Shown: piece after piece, positions 49,015 to 59,641 of the stretch | How the letters are laid out: every line of letters starts with the position of its first letter | Position numbering within the stretch: position 1 is the first letter of the stretch | Source of the DNA: Helicobacter pylori | GTDB lineage: Bacteria > Campylobacterota > Campylobacteria > Campylobacterales > Helicobacteraceae | Length of the DNA: 64,000 nucleotides | Assembly (NCBI RefSeq): GCF_016748675.1 | Contig: NZ_CP051534.1 | Span: 558,001-622,000 of the forward strand | Reading direction: 5' to 3' | Program-made: the position numbers and the translations under genes | Notes under the pieces: model-generated | Databases searched by the model: none | Seen by the model: the letters and a program-made list of their open reading frames with translations, nothing else | Told to the model about the DNA's origin: nothing

Positions 49015-50487
49015 ATGAATAAAGAAACCCGATTTTATAATCTTTTTTCTTTGGCGGTTTTAGGGATTTTGATCTTTCCTGTGGGTTTGGCGAATTTTTA
49101 TTTTGGCTATGTTTTGAAAGATTCGCCTTGTATTTTTTGTTGGGCGCAACGCATCAACATGATTTTAATAGGGGCGGTGGCGCTTTTGGTGGTGCGTTTT
49201 GGGTTTAAGCCTAAATACATTGCCTTACTATTGCTCATGGCTAGTAGCGGGTTATATGAGAGCTTTTATCATACCGGTAGCCATGCGTTAGAAGATGTGG
49301 GGCAGGGCTTTGCACTCGCTATTTTGGGCTTGCACACGCAGTTTTGGGCGCTTTTTGTCTTTTTTAGCGTGGTGGTGTTTTTAGCGGTTTTGCTCTTTTT
49401 TGCCCCTAATACCCAACTTTTTAAAGATGATTCATTAAACGCGCTCCAAAAAAGCGCTTTTTATGTTTTCTTTATGGTGGTGGGTTCTAATGCAATACAG
49501 GCGTTTGTTTCTACCGGGCCTTTCCCTTACATAGGGCAAAGCGATCCGGTGCGTTTTTCGTGGAATTTGAAAGAATCGGTCTGGTCTATGGAGAATTGGG
49601 ATCATTTGAAATTCCCAAGAAGCGTTTTAGGCAGAAGAGATGTGGGCGAGCCTTTGAAATTGAGCGCTTTGCCTAAAGATAATGATTATGAGCGTTCGCC
49701 TTTAGAAATTACAAAAACTCTAAAGATTGGAAAAAAAGAAGAGCTTTTTTTAAAATTGAATGGAGCGATCACGGATTTGAATTTCAATGAAGACAAGGCG
49801 ATCCTTACTACAGAAAACCAAGGGCTTTATCTTGTAAGTAACGATTTGAAAACCATTCATAGCTACATGGTGTTGGATAGCTATTATAGCGCGACGGTGG
49901 GGGCGTTCGTGGGGGCGGATTTTAACGAAGATGAAAACATTGTGATCATGGGCAATAATAAAACGAGCGTGGAAATCACTCCTAACAAAAACGCTAATGC
50001 GCTTAAAAACTTCCCTTATTTTTTAGAAGGGGCTAACTCTTTTGACGAAGTGGAACGCAGCCGCTTGAAAACTTCTAGGGCGAAAAACTATTATGTTAGC
50101 GCTGCAAGAAGAGGGGCTAAATTCACATATTTGATCAGCGCTCCTAACAAACGCTATAAGGATTTGATGATTATCTCCATGCTTAATAGCGACAAACAAG
50201 TGCATGGGGAGTTTTTACTTGAACTAGGTAATGCCAAACTTAAAGAAAAAAGGGAACTGGGCGAGTTAGTTATCAGCGCGCTAGCTTTAAAGGATAATAA
50301 GCTTTATGCGTTCAGTAAGGAATTTAACACGCTTTTAGTCATAGACCCTACAAAAGAAGAGATTCTTGAAGTTTATGGCTTGCCTAAAGAGATTAAAAAT
50401 ATCAGCGCTGGAGGGTTTAGGGATAATGAGCTTATCCTTGTGAGCTATGAGAATCATAAAAATATTCTCTATACTCTTAATTTTTAA
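49015..50487 (+). CDS. dsbI: DsbI, membrane thiol-disulfide oxidoreductase
   Basis: DsbI is a DsbB-like inner-membrane enzyme that re-oxidises periplasmic disulfide donors. The 490-residue protein has five membrane helices in the first 160 residues with one CxxC (Cys39, Cys42 in SPCIFCW) after the first helix, then a periplasmic beta-propeller-like domain (LNGAITDLNFNEDKAIL and similar repeats). No other cysteine is seen in the part read closely, so the second pair of E. coli DsbB is missing, as reported for the DsbI group. Confidence 0.92.
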   Translation: MNKETRFYNLFSLAVLGILIFPVGLANFYFGYVLKDSPCIFCWAQRINMILIGAVALLVVRFGFKPKYIALLLLMASSGLYESFYHTGSHALEDVGQGFALAILGLHTQFWALFVFFSVVVFLAVLLFFAPNTQLFKDDSLNALQKSAFYVFFMVVGSNAIQAFVSTGPFPYIGQSDPVRFSWNLKESVWSMENWDHLKFPRSVLGRRDVGEPLKLSALPKDNDYERSPLEITKTLKIGKKEELFLKLNGAITDLNFNEDKAILTTENQGLYLVSNDLKTIHSYMVLDSYYSATVGAFVGADFNEDENIVIMGNNKTSVEITPNKNANALKNFPYFLEGANSFDEVERSRLKTSRAKNYYVSAARRGAKFTYLISAPNKRYKDLMIISMLNSDKQVHGEFLLELGNAKLKEKRELGELVISALALKDNKLYAFSKEFNTLLVIDPTKEEILEVYGLPKEIKNISAGGFRDNELILVSYENHKNILYTLNF

Positions 50488-50522
50488 ACTCTTTTAAAGC
50501 TACTTTTTTCTAATATATTAAC

Positions 50523-50834
50523 GCATTAGAAGATGGTCGCTATTTTAGAATAGAGGAAAGTCCGGGCTACATTAGACAAAATTCCATCTAACGGATGGCT
50601 AGCGTGAGCTAAGGGAAAGTGCCACAGAAAGCAAACCGCCTTTTTAAGGTAAGGGTGAAAGGGTGGGGTAAGAGCCCACCAAGGCTAAAGCGATTTAGCT
50701 TGTTTGGGCAAACCCAATTTGTAGCAAGAAGTGCATGGTAAGTCTAAATTGATACACGCTTCGCTTGAGGAATATTGCAAAATATTTCCCAGATAAATGG
50801 CCATCCATTGACAGAACCCGGCTTATTCTAATGC
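50523..50834 (+). ncRNA. rnpB: RNase P RNA
   Basis: The catalytic RNA that trims tRNA 5' ends. The hallmark core GAGGAAAGTCCGGGC at about 50551 and the 3' partner ACAGAACCCGGCTT near 50811 are both present, and GCATTAGAA at the 5' end pairs with TTCTAATGC at the 3' end to form helix P1. Length is about 312 bases. A TAATAT box at 50511-50516 lies at the expected place for the start. This is the only RNA gene found in the window. Confidence 0.95.
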
Positions 50835-50960
50835 TCAACTGCGTGTTGATTTTTAATTAAAGTTTCAATCATTTTATTTTTTTTATTTTTTACCTAATTA
50901 TTGCTTAAAATCTTAAAGATTTATGTTACACTCTGTGAAATCAAAATCAAAGGGGATAGC

Positions 50961-51539
50961 GTGTTAGAAAAATCTTTTTTAAAAAGCAAGCAATTATTTT
51001 TATGCGGATTGGGTGTTTTGATGTTGCAAGCTTGCACTTGCCCAAACACTTCGCAAAGGAATTCTTTTTTGCAAGATGTGCCTTATTGGATGTTGCAAAA
51101 TCGCAGTGAGTATATCACGCAAGGGGTGGATAGCTCGCACATTGTGGATGGTAAGAAAACTGAAGAGATAGAAAAAATCGCTACCAAAAGAGCGACAATA
51201 AGAGTGGCGCAAAATATCGTGCATAAACTCAAAGAGGCTTACCTTTCCAAATCCAACCGCATCAAGCAAAAGATCACTAATGAAATGTTTATCCAAATGA
51301 CACAGCCCATTTATGATAGCTTGATGAATGTGGATCGTTTAGGGATTTATATCAATCCTAACAATGAGGAAGTGTTTGCGTTAGTGCGCGCGCGTGGTTT
51401 TGATAAGGACGCTTTGAGCGAAGGGTTGCATAAAATGGCCTTAGACAATCAAGCGGTGAGTATCCTTGTGGCTAAAGTGGAAGAAATCTTTAAAGATTCT
51501 GTCAATTACGGAGACGTTAAAGTCCCTATAGCCATGTAG
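50961..51539 (+). CDS. tipA: Tip-alpha, TNF-alpha-inducing protein
   Basis: Tip-alpha is a secreted DNA-binding, nucleolin-binding homodimer that induces TNF-alpha in gastric cells. GTG at 50961, 4 bases after AGGGGAT, gives the 192-residue protein; the 212-residue frame from 50901 has no ribosome site. The signal segment ends LMLQACTCPN, with Cys25 and Cys27, the dimer-linking cysteines of the mature form, sitting where a lipobox would place the lipid-bearing cysteine. The gene symbol is given for convenience. Confidence 0.9.
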   Translation: MLEKSFLKSKQLFLCGLGVLMLQACTCPNTSQRNSFLQDVPYWMLQNRSEYITQGVDSSHIVDGKKTEEIEKIATKRATIRVAQNIVHKLKEAYLSKSNRIKQKITNEMFIQMTQPIYDSLMNVDRLGIYINPNNEEVFALVRARGFDKDALSEGLHKMALDNQAVSILVAKVEEIFKDSVNYGDVKVPIAM

Positions 51540-51541
51540 GC

Positions 51542-53521
51542 TTAGAACAACAAGCGTTCCTCGCTATCGTCTGTTCTTTTAGGGGTGGGGGTGATGGAAT
51601 TGGGGGTTGAATAGTAGGGGATTTTATCCACGATTTCTTTACGCAAGCCTTTGGGGACATCAAACTTTCTTTTTAAAGAAGGTTCAATCGCTAAAATGTT
51701 ACGCATGAAATACGAATACACAGGTGCACTCACAACGCCTCCTGTCGCTCCTTTGCCAATAGGCGTGTTATCGTCCCTCCCAAACCAGATCACGCTTTGT
51801 AAGGTGGGGGTAAAGCCAATGAACCAGGCATCCACATTATTATTGGAAGTCCCGGTTTTACCGGCAATTTCTAAACCTTTAATGCGCGCCAAACTCCCTG
51901 TGCCATTTTCTACCGCATTCATTAGCGCTGAAAGGGTTAAAAAAGCCTGTTCTTTAGAGGTGATCTTTTTGGTTTCCATGGGAGTGAAAGTTTTGACATC
52001 GTTTTGTTGGTTAGTGATGCTTTCAATGAGCATGGGTTTGAGCATGGTGCCGTAATTAGAAAATAGAGAATACTTTTCAGCCGCATCAATGGGTGAGATA
52101 GCAAAGCTCCCTAACACAATAGACAAGTCCTTAGGGAGGTTTTTAAACCCCATATCGCTTAAAGATTGATAAATTTTTTCAAAGCCAAGTTGATCGCTTA
52201 AATTGATCGTGGCTAGATTTAACGAATGGCTCAAAGCTTCTTGCAGGGTTACAAGCCCTAAAAACTTGCGAGAATAATTGCTAGGGTGCCATGCGTGGTT
52301 TTGTTCGCTGTTTTTACTATAATTGCCATTTTCAAAGTTTCGCGCGGTATCAGGGATTTTAGAAGTCGTGGAATAGCCATTATCAAAAGCGATTTGATAC
52401 ACAAAAGGCTTGATCGCGCTCCCAAATTGCCGTTTGGCTTGCGTGGCACGATTGAAAGCGCTTTTTTTATAATCAATCCCCCCCACTAAAGCTAAAATCT
52501 TACCGGTGCTCGTGTCTGTAACGATCATGCTGGCGTTCAAGTTGTCTTCATCTTCATTAGATGCGTTAGTTTTTGGCTTCTCTTTAGCGATTTGTTCTAA
52601 GATTTTTTGATGCCCAAAACGCAAGGACTCTAACGCTAAGCGTTGGTAATCCAAATCTATCGTGAGCTTTATGGTATAGCCTTGAGTTTTTAACCCGTCT
52701 AATTGATCCAATTGTTTCAACACTTCATCCACGACATAGGGAGCGATATTTTGCGTGGAAGTTTGGTTATAAACGATTGGCACTTCATTGAGAGCGCCTT
52801 TGAGCTCGTTAGAAGAAATCCAGCCTAAAGAATACAACCGCCTTAAAATATCATTAGCCCTAGAGAGTGAAAATTCTAAATTTTTGGTAGGGTCATAAAA
52901 GCTCGGAGCCCTGGGCAAGGCGACTAACATGGTGATTTCTTTAAGCGTGAGTTTGTCAAGGGGTTTTTTAAAATACCCTAAACTTGCGGTTTTCACGCCA
53001 TAATACCCATGCCCAAAAAAAGTTTGGTTCAAATAACGCTCTAAAATTTCTTCTTTGCTTAAGACTTTTTCAATGCGTAAAGAAATGATAGCTTCTTTGA
53101 GTTTTCTGGTTAGGGTTTTTTCTCGCGTGAGCACCATGTTTTTAACGAGTTGTTGGGTTAGGGTGCTGCCTCCTTCGGTGTAGCGACCGCTTTTAGCGTT
53201 TTTAATCATAGCGCGCATGATAGCGTCCAAATTGATCCCCCCATGCTCAAAAAAGAGGGTGTCTTCTACCGCTAAAAGGCTTTCAATAAATCGTGGGGGG
53301 ATTTCTTCAAAACGCGCATAAAAACGAAATTCCTTATCATAAATATTAGCGATCAAACGCCCTTTTCGGTCTAAAATCTGTGAAGCGACGCCCGGGCGAT
53401 AATCTTTAATTTTGGCAATATCCTTATCCGTAGTTACCCAAACTTGAGCGATAAGAATGGCCAATAACCCTATGACAATCAAAAATAAAACGATAAAACC
53501 ATAAAAAATCTTTTTTAGCAT
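51542..53521 (-). CDS. pbp1A: Penicillin-binding protein 1A
   Basis: A class A enzyme that polymerises and cross-links peptidoglycan. The 659-residue protein has one N-terminal membrane helix, the GT51 motif EDTLFFEHGGINLDAI, and transpeptidase motifs SAIKPF (SxxK), SHSLN (SxN) and KTGTS. Changes in this gene cause amoxicillin resistance in H. pylori; the three motifs here are intact. It overlaps the bioF start by one base. Confidence 0.96.
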   Translation of the reverse strand: MLKKIFYGFIVLFLIVIGLLAILIAQVWVTTDKDIAKIKDYRPGVASQILDRKGRLIANIYDKEFRFYARFEEIPPRFIESLLAVEDTLFFEHGGINLDAIMRAMIKNAKSGRYTEGGSTLTQQLVKNMVLTREKTLTRKLKEAIISLRIEKVLSKEEILERYLNQTFFGHGYYGVKTASLGYFKKPLDKLTLKEITMLVALPRAPSFYDPTKNLEFSLSRANDILRRLYSLGWISSNELKGALNEVPIVYNQTSTQNIAPYVVDEVLKQLDQLDGLKTQGYTIKLTIDLDYQRLALESLRFGHQKILEQIAKEKPKTNASNEDEDNLNASMIVTDTSTGKILALVGGIDYKKSAFNRATQAKRQFGSAIKPFVYQIAFDNGYSTTSKIPDTARNFENGNYSKNSEQNHAWHPSNYSRKFLGLVTLQEALSHSLNLATINLSDQLGFEKIYQSLSDMGFKNLPKDLSIVLGSFAISPIDAAEKYSLFSNYGTMLKPMLIESITNQQNDVKTFTPMETKKITSKEQAFLTLSALMNAVENGTGSLARIKGLEIAGKTGTSNNNVDAWFIGFTPTLQSVIWFGRDDNTPIGKGATGGVVSAPVYSYFMRNILAIEPSLKRKFDVPKGLRKEIVDKIPYYSTPNSITPTPKRTDDSEERLLF

Positions 53522-54645
53522 TAATCACTCTTAAAAGAAGATTGTATTTTAGAATAATTTAAAAGGGTGTTCGCAAGATCTTTAGTGTCTTCTAAGCTGT
53601 TTTTGAGGGACAAAGAGACGCGTAAAAGGGGTTTAGAAACCGTAGGAGAGCGGATAGCTCCCACTAAAAACCCCTTTTCTTTCAAAAAATGATGAGCGTT
53701 TAAAAGAGCGGGATTGCTTTCAAATTCTAAAGTAAAAAATCCTGCGAGCGTTCTAATACCTAAAGTTTCAAAAATAATCTGTTGGTGTTTGTGAAGCTCT
53801 TTTTTCAATTCCTGTTTTTGCGCGATAAAGTATTCTAAATGAGCCAAAGTCAAAGCGGTGTCTAACAGGCTTAAAGCGGTGGTGTAAATCACGCTTTTAG
53901 CGCGATTGGTTAAAAACTCTATGACTTGTAAAGGGGCTAAAACACACGCCCCATAGCTCGCAAGCGCTTTAGAAAAAGTGCTGAGCTTAATGATTTTGTC
54001 TTTTTCTTTGATGCGATGATATTCTAAAAAACCCAATAAATTCTCGCCAATAGTCCCAAAACTATGGGCTTCATCCACGATTAAAAAAGCGTTAGGGATT
54101 TCTTGAATTATTTCATAAAAATCATAAGGAGCGATACTCGCATCCATAGAATAAACCCCCTCAATGGCGATGAATTTGAGCTTATTTTTAGGAGCGTTAA
54201 AGAGTTTTTGTTTCAAATCTTTAATATCATTGTGTGAAAAAAAGATCACTTGATTAGGCTTAATCTTGGTGCTAAAGATCCCGCTCGCATGGTAGTGCGC
54301 GTCCATGAATAAGAGGGCGTTTTTGACTAAAAGGGTGTCTATTAAAGCCAGATTGCCCAAAAAACCACTCCCCACTAAAAGAACGCTTTCAAACCCCAAC
54401 AAATCCGCTAATCGTTCTTCTAATTCTGCATGCAAAGGGTGGTAGCCATTCACTAGCATGGAAGCCTTGGGGGAGTGGCAATCAAAGGACTGGAGCTTAT
54501 CAAAGGCGTTTTGAAGCAAACCTTTTTTAACGCTCAAACCCAAATAATCGTTAGAAGCGTAATCCTTTAATAAAGGGTCAAACAACTCTCTTTTGCGGTA
54601 TCGTTTAACATGGTGTAAGGCTTCTAAGGATTTAGAAAACATCAA
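53521..54645 (-). CDS. bioF: 8-amino-7-oxononanoate synthase
   Basis: BioF is a pyridoxal-phosphate enzyme that condenses pimeloyl-ACP or -CoA with alanine in biotin synthesis. The 374-residue protein has YASNDYLGL, VDEAHSFGTIG and the lysine that binds the cofactor in STFSKALASYGA. It lies 19 bases before tlpD's stop on the same strand and shares its end with the pbp1A start. Confidence 0.94.
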   Translation of the reverse strand: MMFSKSLEALHHVKRYRKRELFDPLLKDYASNDYLGLSVKKGLLQNAFDKLQSFDCHSPKASMLVNGYHPLHAELEERLADLLGFESVLLVGSGFLGNLALIDTLLVKNALLFMDAHYHASGIFSTKIKPNQVIFFSHNDIKDLKQKLFNAPKNKLKFIAIEGVYSMDASIAPYDFYEIIQEIPNAFLIVDEAHSFGTIGENLLGFLEYHRIKEKDKIIKLSTFSKALASYGACVLAPLQVIEFLTNRAKSVIYTTALSLLDTALTLAHLEYFIAQKQELKKELHKHQQIIFETLGIRTLAGFFTLEFESNPALLNAHHFLKEKGFLVGAIRSPTVSKPLLRVSLSLKNSLEDTKDLANTLLNYSKIQSSFKSD

Positions 54646-54664
54646 AACGCTTCATTGAATGGAA

Positions 54665-55966
54665 TCATTCGCCTTTTTGAATTTTTTCAATGATTTTATT
54701 GAGCTCGTCTTGTTTTTCATAAAACATCTTATCAATATTTTCCCTAACATGTTTAGCGCTATCTTCCATTAAATGCACTTTATGCTCTAGGTATTTTGAA
54801 TCGGTAATGTGATCTTCTTGAACGGCTTTAACCAAATCATTAGCTTCAGCATGCACGCTCGCATGGTGGCTTTCTAAAGCTCTATAGCCTGAAGTGTTGG
54901 AAAAATTCTCTTTGCCCGCGCCCTCATAATACCATTTGCCTAAGCGGCAATTCTTATGGCTGGTAATATCAAAGGAGTTGAGACCAAAGACCATGCCATA
55001 AAGATTGTTTTTAAAGACCACATGATCCAATTTAGCCAGACCGCAAAACACCCGGTTATTGATATTGTAGATGGTGTATTTTGCCGCTTGCGCGACAATC
55101 ATGTTATTTTTCACGGTGGATTTAAGCTCTTCCACATCGCCCTTAATAGAGCTTACAATAGAATTAATATCGTGGGTGTTGGTTTGAATATCGTTCGCTT
55201 CTTGTTGCATGCTTTTAACCACGACAGCGATTTCTTTAGTGGCTTTTTGGGTTTTTTCAGCGAGTTTTCTCACCTCATCAGCCACCACCGCAAACCCTCT
55301 CCCATGCTCGCCCGCCCGTGCGGCCTCAATAGCGGCGTTTAGGGCTAAGAGATTGGTTTGTTCTGCAATATCATCAATCAAAGAAATGACTTGAGTGATT
55401 TCATTGCTCCGTTGGTTTAGGGAGTCCGCTAATGAAGTGGCGTTTTGCATCTTTTCATAAAGCGATTCAATGTCTTGACCCGTTTTATTAACCGTCCCTA
55501 ATCCTTCAGCAGAATGCGCTTCGCCATTTTTAGCCGCATTTAAAAGAGCACCGGTTTCTTGATGGAAATACTGCATGCTTTCTTGCGCGTTCTCTAAGCC
55601 TTCTTTTAAGCTCGTGCAAAAAGTCTTAAACAAATCGCTTTTATGGTATTCCCCCACACCCCCTGTTTTTTTGGCTAGTGAAAAATACTGCACGCCATCA
55701 ATATTTTGGCTTTTTAAAGAATAAGAAACGCCTTGTAAATTAACGCTCTCTGCGTTTTCTTTAAAATGAACGCTTTGTTCTTCTAGATTGCTTAAGCCTG
55801 CAAGATTCCCGCTTTTAAAAACGACTTTATTGTTTTTAATGCCTACAAAACCTTCATGCAAGCACAAATTTAAAAGGCTTTGATAGAGATTGATTTCTTT
55901 TTTTAACTCCGTAATTTCAGAATCTTTCTGACTGATTTGAAGTTGCAACTGTTTATTCCCAAACAT
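54665..55966 (-). CDS. tlpD: Cytoplasmic chemoreceptor TlpD
   Basis: TlpD lacks membrane segments and senses oxidants and energy stress to steer swimming. The 433-residue protein has an N-terminal coiled coil, the conserved MCP signalling hairpin ([20 protein letters not shown] and the following [17 protein letters not shown]), and a CZB zinc domain near residues 337-390 with [13 protein letters not shown] and [10 protein letters not shown] as ligands. A -10 box is at 56002-56007. Confidence 0.97.
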   Translation of the reverse strand: MFGNKQLQLQISQKDSEITELKKEINLYQSLLNLCLHEGFVGIKNNKVVFKSGNLAGLSNLEEQSVHFKENAESVNLQGVSYSLKSQNIDGVQYFSLAKKTGGVGEYHKSDLFKTFCTSLKEGLENAQESMQYFHQETGALLNAAKNGEAHSAEGLGTVNKTGQDIESLYEKMQNATSLADSLNQRSNEITQVISLIDDIAEQTNLLALNAAIEAARAGEHGRGFAVVADEVRKLAEKTQKATKEIAVVVKSMQQEANDIQTNTHDINSIVSSIKGDVEELKSTVKNNMIVAQAAKYTIYNINNRVFCGLAKLDHVVFKNNLYGMVFGLNSFDITSHKNCRLGKWYYEGAGKENFSNTSGYRALESHHASVHAEANDLVKAVQEDHITDSKYLEHKVHLMEDSAKHVRENIDKMFYEKQDELNKIIEKIQKGE

Positions 55967-56001
55967 GGTGGCATTCCTTATTTAAATTTGAATCTTTTGG
56001 G

Positions 56002-56007
56002 ATTATA
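56002..56007 (-). promoter_or_regulatory. -10 box for tlpD
   Basis: TATAAT on the minus strand, about 35 bases before the tlpD ATG. Confidence 0.55.
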
Positions 56008-56037
56008 CCCAAAATTACCAAACATTTTAATCGCTCG

Positions 56038-57819
56038 TTAGTATTGCTGCTTCAAATACAATTCAGAAAATAAGCCTTGTTTCTTTATAAGGGTTTCAAA
56101 GTTGCCCTGTTCTATAAGTTTGCCTTTGTCTAACACAATAATTTCATCAGCCTGTTTGACGCTACCCATGCGGTGTGTAATGATTAAAGCCATCTTAGAT
56201 TGCGATTTTTTAAAAATAAAATCCAAAAACTCTTTTTCTATAATGGGGTCAATAGTACTGCTTGGCTCATCTAAAACAACACAATGACTTGGTTTTAAAA
56301 AGGCTCTTATAGTGGCTATGCGTTGCTTTTGACCCAGAGAAAAATCTATCCCATTATATTGCGCTCCAAATAATGCGTTGCTATAATCATTAAGACAATT
56401 TTGAAAATTTTCATCAAAAGATTTTAGCATTTCTCTCTTTTGCTTTAATTGCTCTCTTGTGGGGTTGTTTTGCATGAAAAGATTATCATCAATGCTATAC
56501 CCAGCATAAAGAGAAAAATCTTGGAATATGGCACTCATTTGTTGGTGGTAGCTGTTTAGCTCTAAATCCTGTAACGAGTATTTGTTATTGATAATAATTT
56601 GACCTGAATTTGGGATATAAAACCCTAGCAATAATTTAATCAGCGTGGTTTTTCCGCTAGCATTCTTGCCGACTAGTGCATAAATTTTATCAGAGTGTAA
56701 AGAGAGATTAAAGTTTTCAAAAATAAGTTTTGAATTAGGATAAGAGAAACTAATATTTTCAAATGTAATGCTATGGATTTTTTCTTCTAATTTGATTTGT
56801 GTTTCTGGTTTTGGCATTTTGTAATCTAAAATACAGAAATAATTTTCAAAGTATTTATTGATAGCAAAAAACCACTTTCCATAAAATGATAAATCTTGTA
56901 GTTGCTGTTGGGTAGAGCTAAATGCTTGGATATATCCAGCAATTGCTCCCACACCAATGGATTTTGAAAGGATAATAAAAACCATTAGAAAAAATAGTGC
57001 AATACTTAAAATGGTGGTTAAAACATCAGTATATATGGTGAATATTAAGTTTTTTTGGGCTACTTTCACAAAATGATTGAGATACAATTCTTTGTTTTCA
57101 ATGAATTTATGATGAAAATTTAGCATGAAGTTAAATAATAGGTTGTCCTTGTTTTTTTGGTTATCTAGTCCAGAATATAGATAATTTTGTATGCTCTCTT
57201 TTTGGTCTTGAAGCTTATCTATGGAAGCGCTATGTTTTTTTGCTATATGATTGGAGATGAAAATACAAGGCACTGTTGCAAAAATCATTATAAAGGGTAG
57301 ATAAATACTAATGGAAAATAATATCCCAAACAGACTCACAAGCCCTATAATGCGTTGCAAGTTAAAAAATAGATTACTGACATAATTTAGGGGACGGATG
57401 CATAGACCGTTATGGATAGCGTTAAGCTTAATAGTGTGATCTTTGTTTTCAAAAAAATTTAGATTTTTAACTTTTGTAAGTTTATTAGCAAGCTGAGTGA
57501 TGATGTTTATAGAAAATTGTTCGGCAATAATGGTTTGTAGGCTTGATGAAATTCCTGAGAACACATGCGTTAAAAACAGCAAGGCTCCCCATAGTAGCAA
57601 AGTTGGTAACAGCAAGCTGTATTCAAAATGCGTATGATTTTGCAATAGGTCTACCACAATATCAATCAATCTTATCATAACAAGAATATTTATAGATGGA
57701 ATAATGCCGATAAATAGCACTGTAATTGATGCCAACACAACACATTTTGGTGAGCTTTTATAGAGTAAAATGAAAGTCCTTAATGGAATGTTTTTTATGG
57801 TATCCATTGGTGTCTGCAT
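56038..57819 (-). CDS. ABC exporter, half-transporter
   Basis: The 593-residue protein has a six-helix exporter domain (residues 1-320) and an ABC ATPase with Walker A GKNASGKTTLIKLL, signature FSLGQKQRIATIRAF in place of the usual LSGGQ, Walker B VVLDEPSST and the switch histidine in ITHRMGS. Older annotations compare it to multidrug or lantibiotic exporters such as SpaB. No peptide substrate gene lies beside it, so its cargo is unknown. Confidence 0.92.
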   Translation of the reverse strand: MQTPMDTIKNIPLRTFILLYKSSPKCVVLASITVLFIGIIPSINILVMIRLIDIVVDLLQNHTHFEYSLLLPTLLLWGALLFLTHVFSGISSSLQTIIAEQFSINIITQLANKLTKVKNLNFFENKDHTIKLNAIHNGLCIRPLNYVSNLFFNLQRIIGLVSLFGILFSISIYLPFIMIFATVPCIFISNHIAKKHSASIDKLQDQKESIQNYLYSGLDNQKNKDNLLFNFMLNFHHKFIENKELYLNHFVKVAQKNLIFTIYTDVLTTILSIALFFLMVFIILSKSIGVGAIAGYIQAFSSTQQQLQDLSFYGKWFFAINKYFENYFCILDYKMPKPETQIKLEEKIHSITFENISFSYPNSKLIFENFNLSLHSDKIYALVGKNASGKTTLIKLLLGFYIPNSGQIIINNKYSLQDLELNSYHQQMSAIFQDFSLYAGYSIDDNLFMQNNPTREQLKQKREMLKSFDENFQNCLNDYSNALFGAQYNGIDFSLGQKQRIATIRAFLKPSHCVVLDEPSSTIDPIIEKEFLDFIFKKSQSKMALIITHRMGSVKQADEIIVLDKGKLIEQGNFETLIKKQGLFSELYLKQQY

Positions 57820-57900
57820 TCAATAAGATTGGGTGTAAATTTTCTCTATTATAGCCCATTTTCATGCTCCTTTAAATTTTGCTTTTAAAATAAAGCCCTT

Positions 57901-57926
57901 TAAAATTTCAAACTTTAACCGATTAT
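57901..57926 (+). promoter_or_regulatory. flaA sigma-28 promoter
   Basis: TAAA at 57901-57904 and CCGATTAT at 57919-57926, 14 bases apart, match the FliA-dependent consensus of late flagellar genes. Confidence 0.8.
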
Positions 57927-57982
57927 AGTTCCAACCAAAAGCAAGGATGCCTTTGGGTTTTTTATAACAAGGAGTTACAACA

Positions 57983-59515
57983 ATGGCTTTTCAGGTCAAT
58001 ACAAATATCAATGCGATGAATGCGCATGTGCAATCCGCACTCACTCAAAATGCGCTTAAAACTTCATTGGAGCGATTGAGTTCAGGTTTAAGGATTAATA
58101 AAGCGGCTGATGATGCATCAGGCATGACGGTGGCGGATTCTTTGCGTTCACAAGCGAGCAGTTTGGGTCAAGCGATTGCCAACACGAATGACGGCATGGG
58201 GATTATCCAGGTTGCGGATAAGGCTATGGATGAGCAGTTGAAAATCTTAGACACTGTTAAGGTTAAAGCGACTCAAGCGGCTCAAGATGGGCAAACTACG
58301 GAATCTCGTAAAGCGATTCAATCTGACATCGTTCGTTTGATTCAAGGTTTAGACAATATCGGTAACACGACTACTTATAACGGGCAAGCGTTATTGTCTG
58401 GTCAATTCACCAACAAAGAATTCCAAGTAGGGGCTTATTCTAACCAAAGCATTAAGGCTTCTATCGGCTCTACCACTTCCGATAAAATCGGTCAGGTTCG
58501 TATCGCTACAGGCGCGTTAATCACGGCTTCTGGGGATATTAGCTTGACTTTTAAACAAGTGGATGGCGTGAATGATGTAACTTTAGAGAGCGTGAAAGTC
58601 TCTAGTTCAGCAGGCACAGGGATTGGCGTGTTAGCAGAAGTGATCAATAAAAACTCTAACCGAACAGGGGTTAAAGCCTATGCGAGCGTTATCACAACGA
58701 GCGATGTGGCGGTTCAGTCAGGAAGTTTGAGTAATTTAACCTTAAATGGGATCCATTTGGGGAATATCGCAGATATTAAGAAAAATGACTCAGACGGAAG
58801 GTTAGTCGCAGCGATCAATGCGGTTACTTCAGAAACCGGCGTGGAAGCTTATACGGATCAAAAAGGGCGCTTGAATTTGCGCAGTATAGATGGTCGTGGG
58901 ATTGAAATCAAAACCGATAGCGTCAGTAATGGGCCTAGCGCTTTAACGATGGTCAATGGCGGTCAGGATTTAACAAAAGGTTCTACTAACTATGGGAGGC
59001 TTTCTCTCACACGCTTAGACGCTAAGAGCATCAATGTCGTTTCGGCTTCTGACTCACAGCATTTAGGTTTCACAGCGATTGGTTTTGGGGAATCTCAAGT
59101 GGCAGAAACCACGGTGAATTTGCGCGATGTTACCGGGAATTTTAACGCTAATGTCAAATCAGCCAGTGGCGCGAACTATAACGCCGTCATCGCTAGTGGT
59201 AATCAAAGCTTGGGATCTGGGGTTACAACCTTAAGAGGTGCGATGGTGGTGATTGATATTGCGGAATCGGCGATGAAAATGTTGGATAAAGTCCGCTCTG
59301 ATTTAGGTTCTGTGCAAAATCAAATGATTAGCACCGTGAATAACATCAGCATTACTCAAGTGAATGTTAAGGCGGCTGAATCTCAAATCAGGGATGTGGA
59401 TTTTGCTGAAGAGAGCGCGAATTTCAACAAAAACAACATTTTGGCGCAATCAGGTAGCTATGCGATGAGTCAAGCCAACACCGTTCAACAAAATATCTTG
59501 AGGCTTTTAACTTAG
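57983..59515 (+). CDS. flaA: Flagellin A
   Basis: FlaA is the main filament subunit. The 510-residue protein has the conserved coiled N-terminus ([18 protein letters not shown]) and C-terminus ([20 protein letters not shown], ending QQNILRLLT) with a variable middle. It starts 57 bases after a sigma-28 promoter and ends with its own terminator. The missing TLR5 signature of epsilon flagellins is expected but was not checked in detail. Confidence 0.98.
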
Positions 59516-59538
59516 TTTTAGAAAGGTGTTTGTATGGG

Positions 59539-59565
59539 GCTAACGCTTTAAGCGTTGGCTTTTCG
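59539..59565 (+). terminator. flaA terminator
   Basis: GCTAACGCT and AGCGTTGGC pair over nine positions (one wobble) around loop TTA and are followed by TTTT. Confidence 0.75.
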
Positions 59566-59641
59566 CTTTCATTTTTACTTCTTTTTTAATAAAATACTCT
59601 TTTTGATTTCTTTATTTGTACTTTAATTATAGGCGGTTATT

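Noticed and set aside
48759..49016. Leftward 85-residue frame
   Set aside because: It lies over the better supported rightward dba gene, which has a promoter, ribosome site and known neighbour.
56038..57819. Lantibiotic export system
   Set aside because: The ABC exporter has only general similarity; there is no lantibiotic precursor, modification enzyme or peptidase domain beside it.
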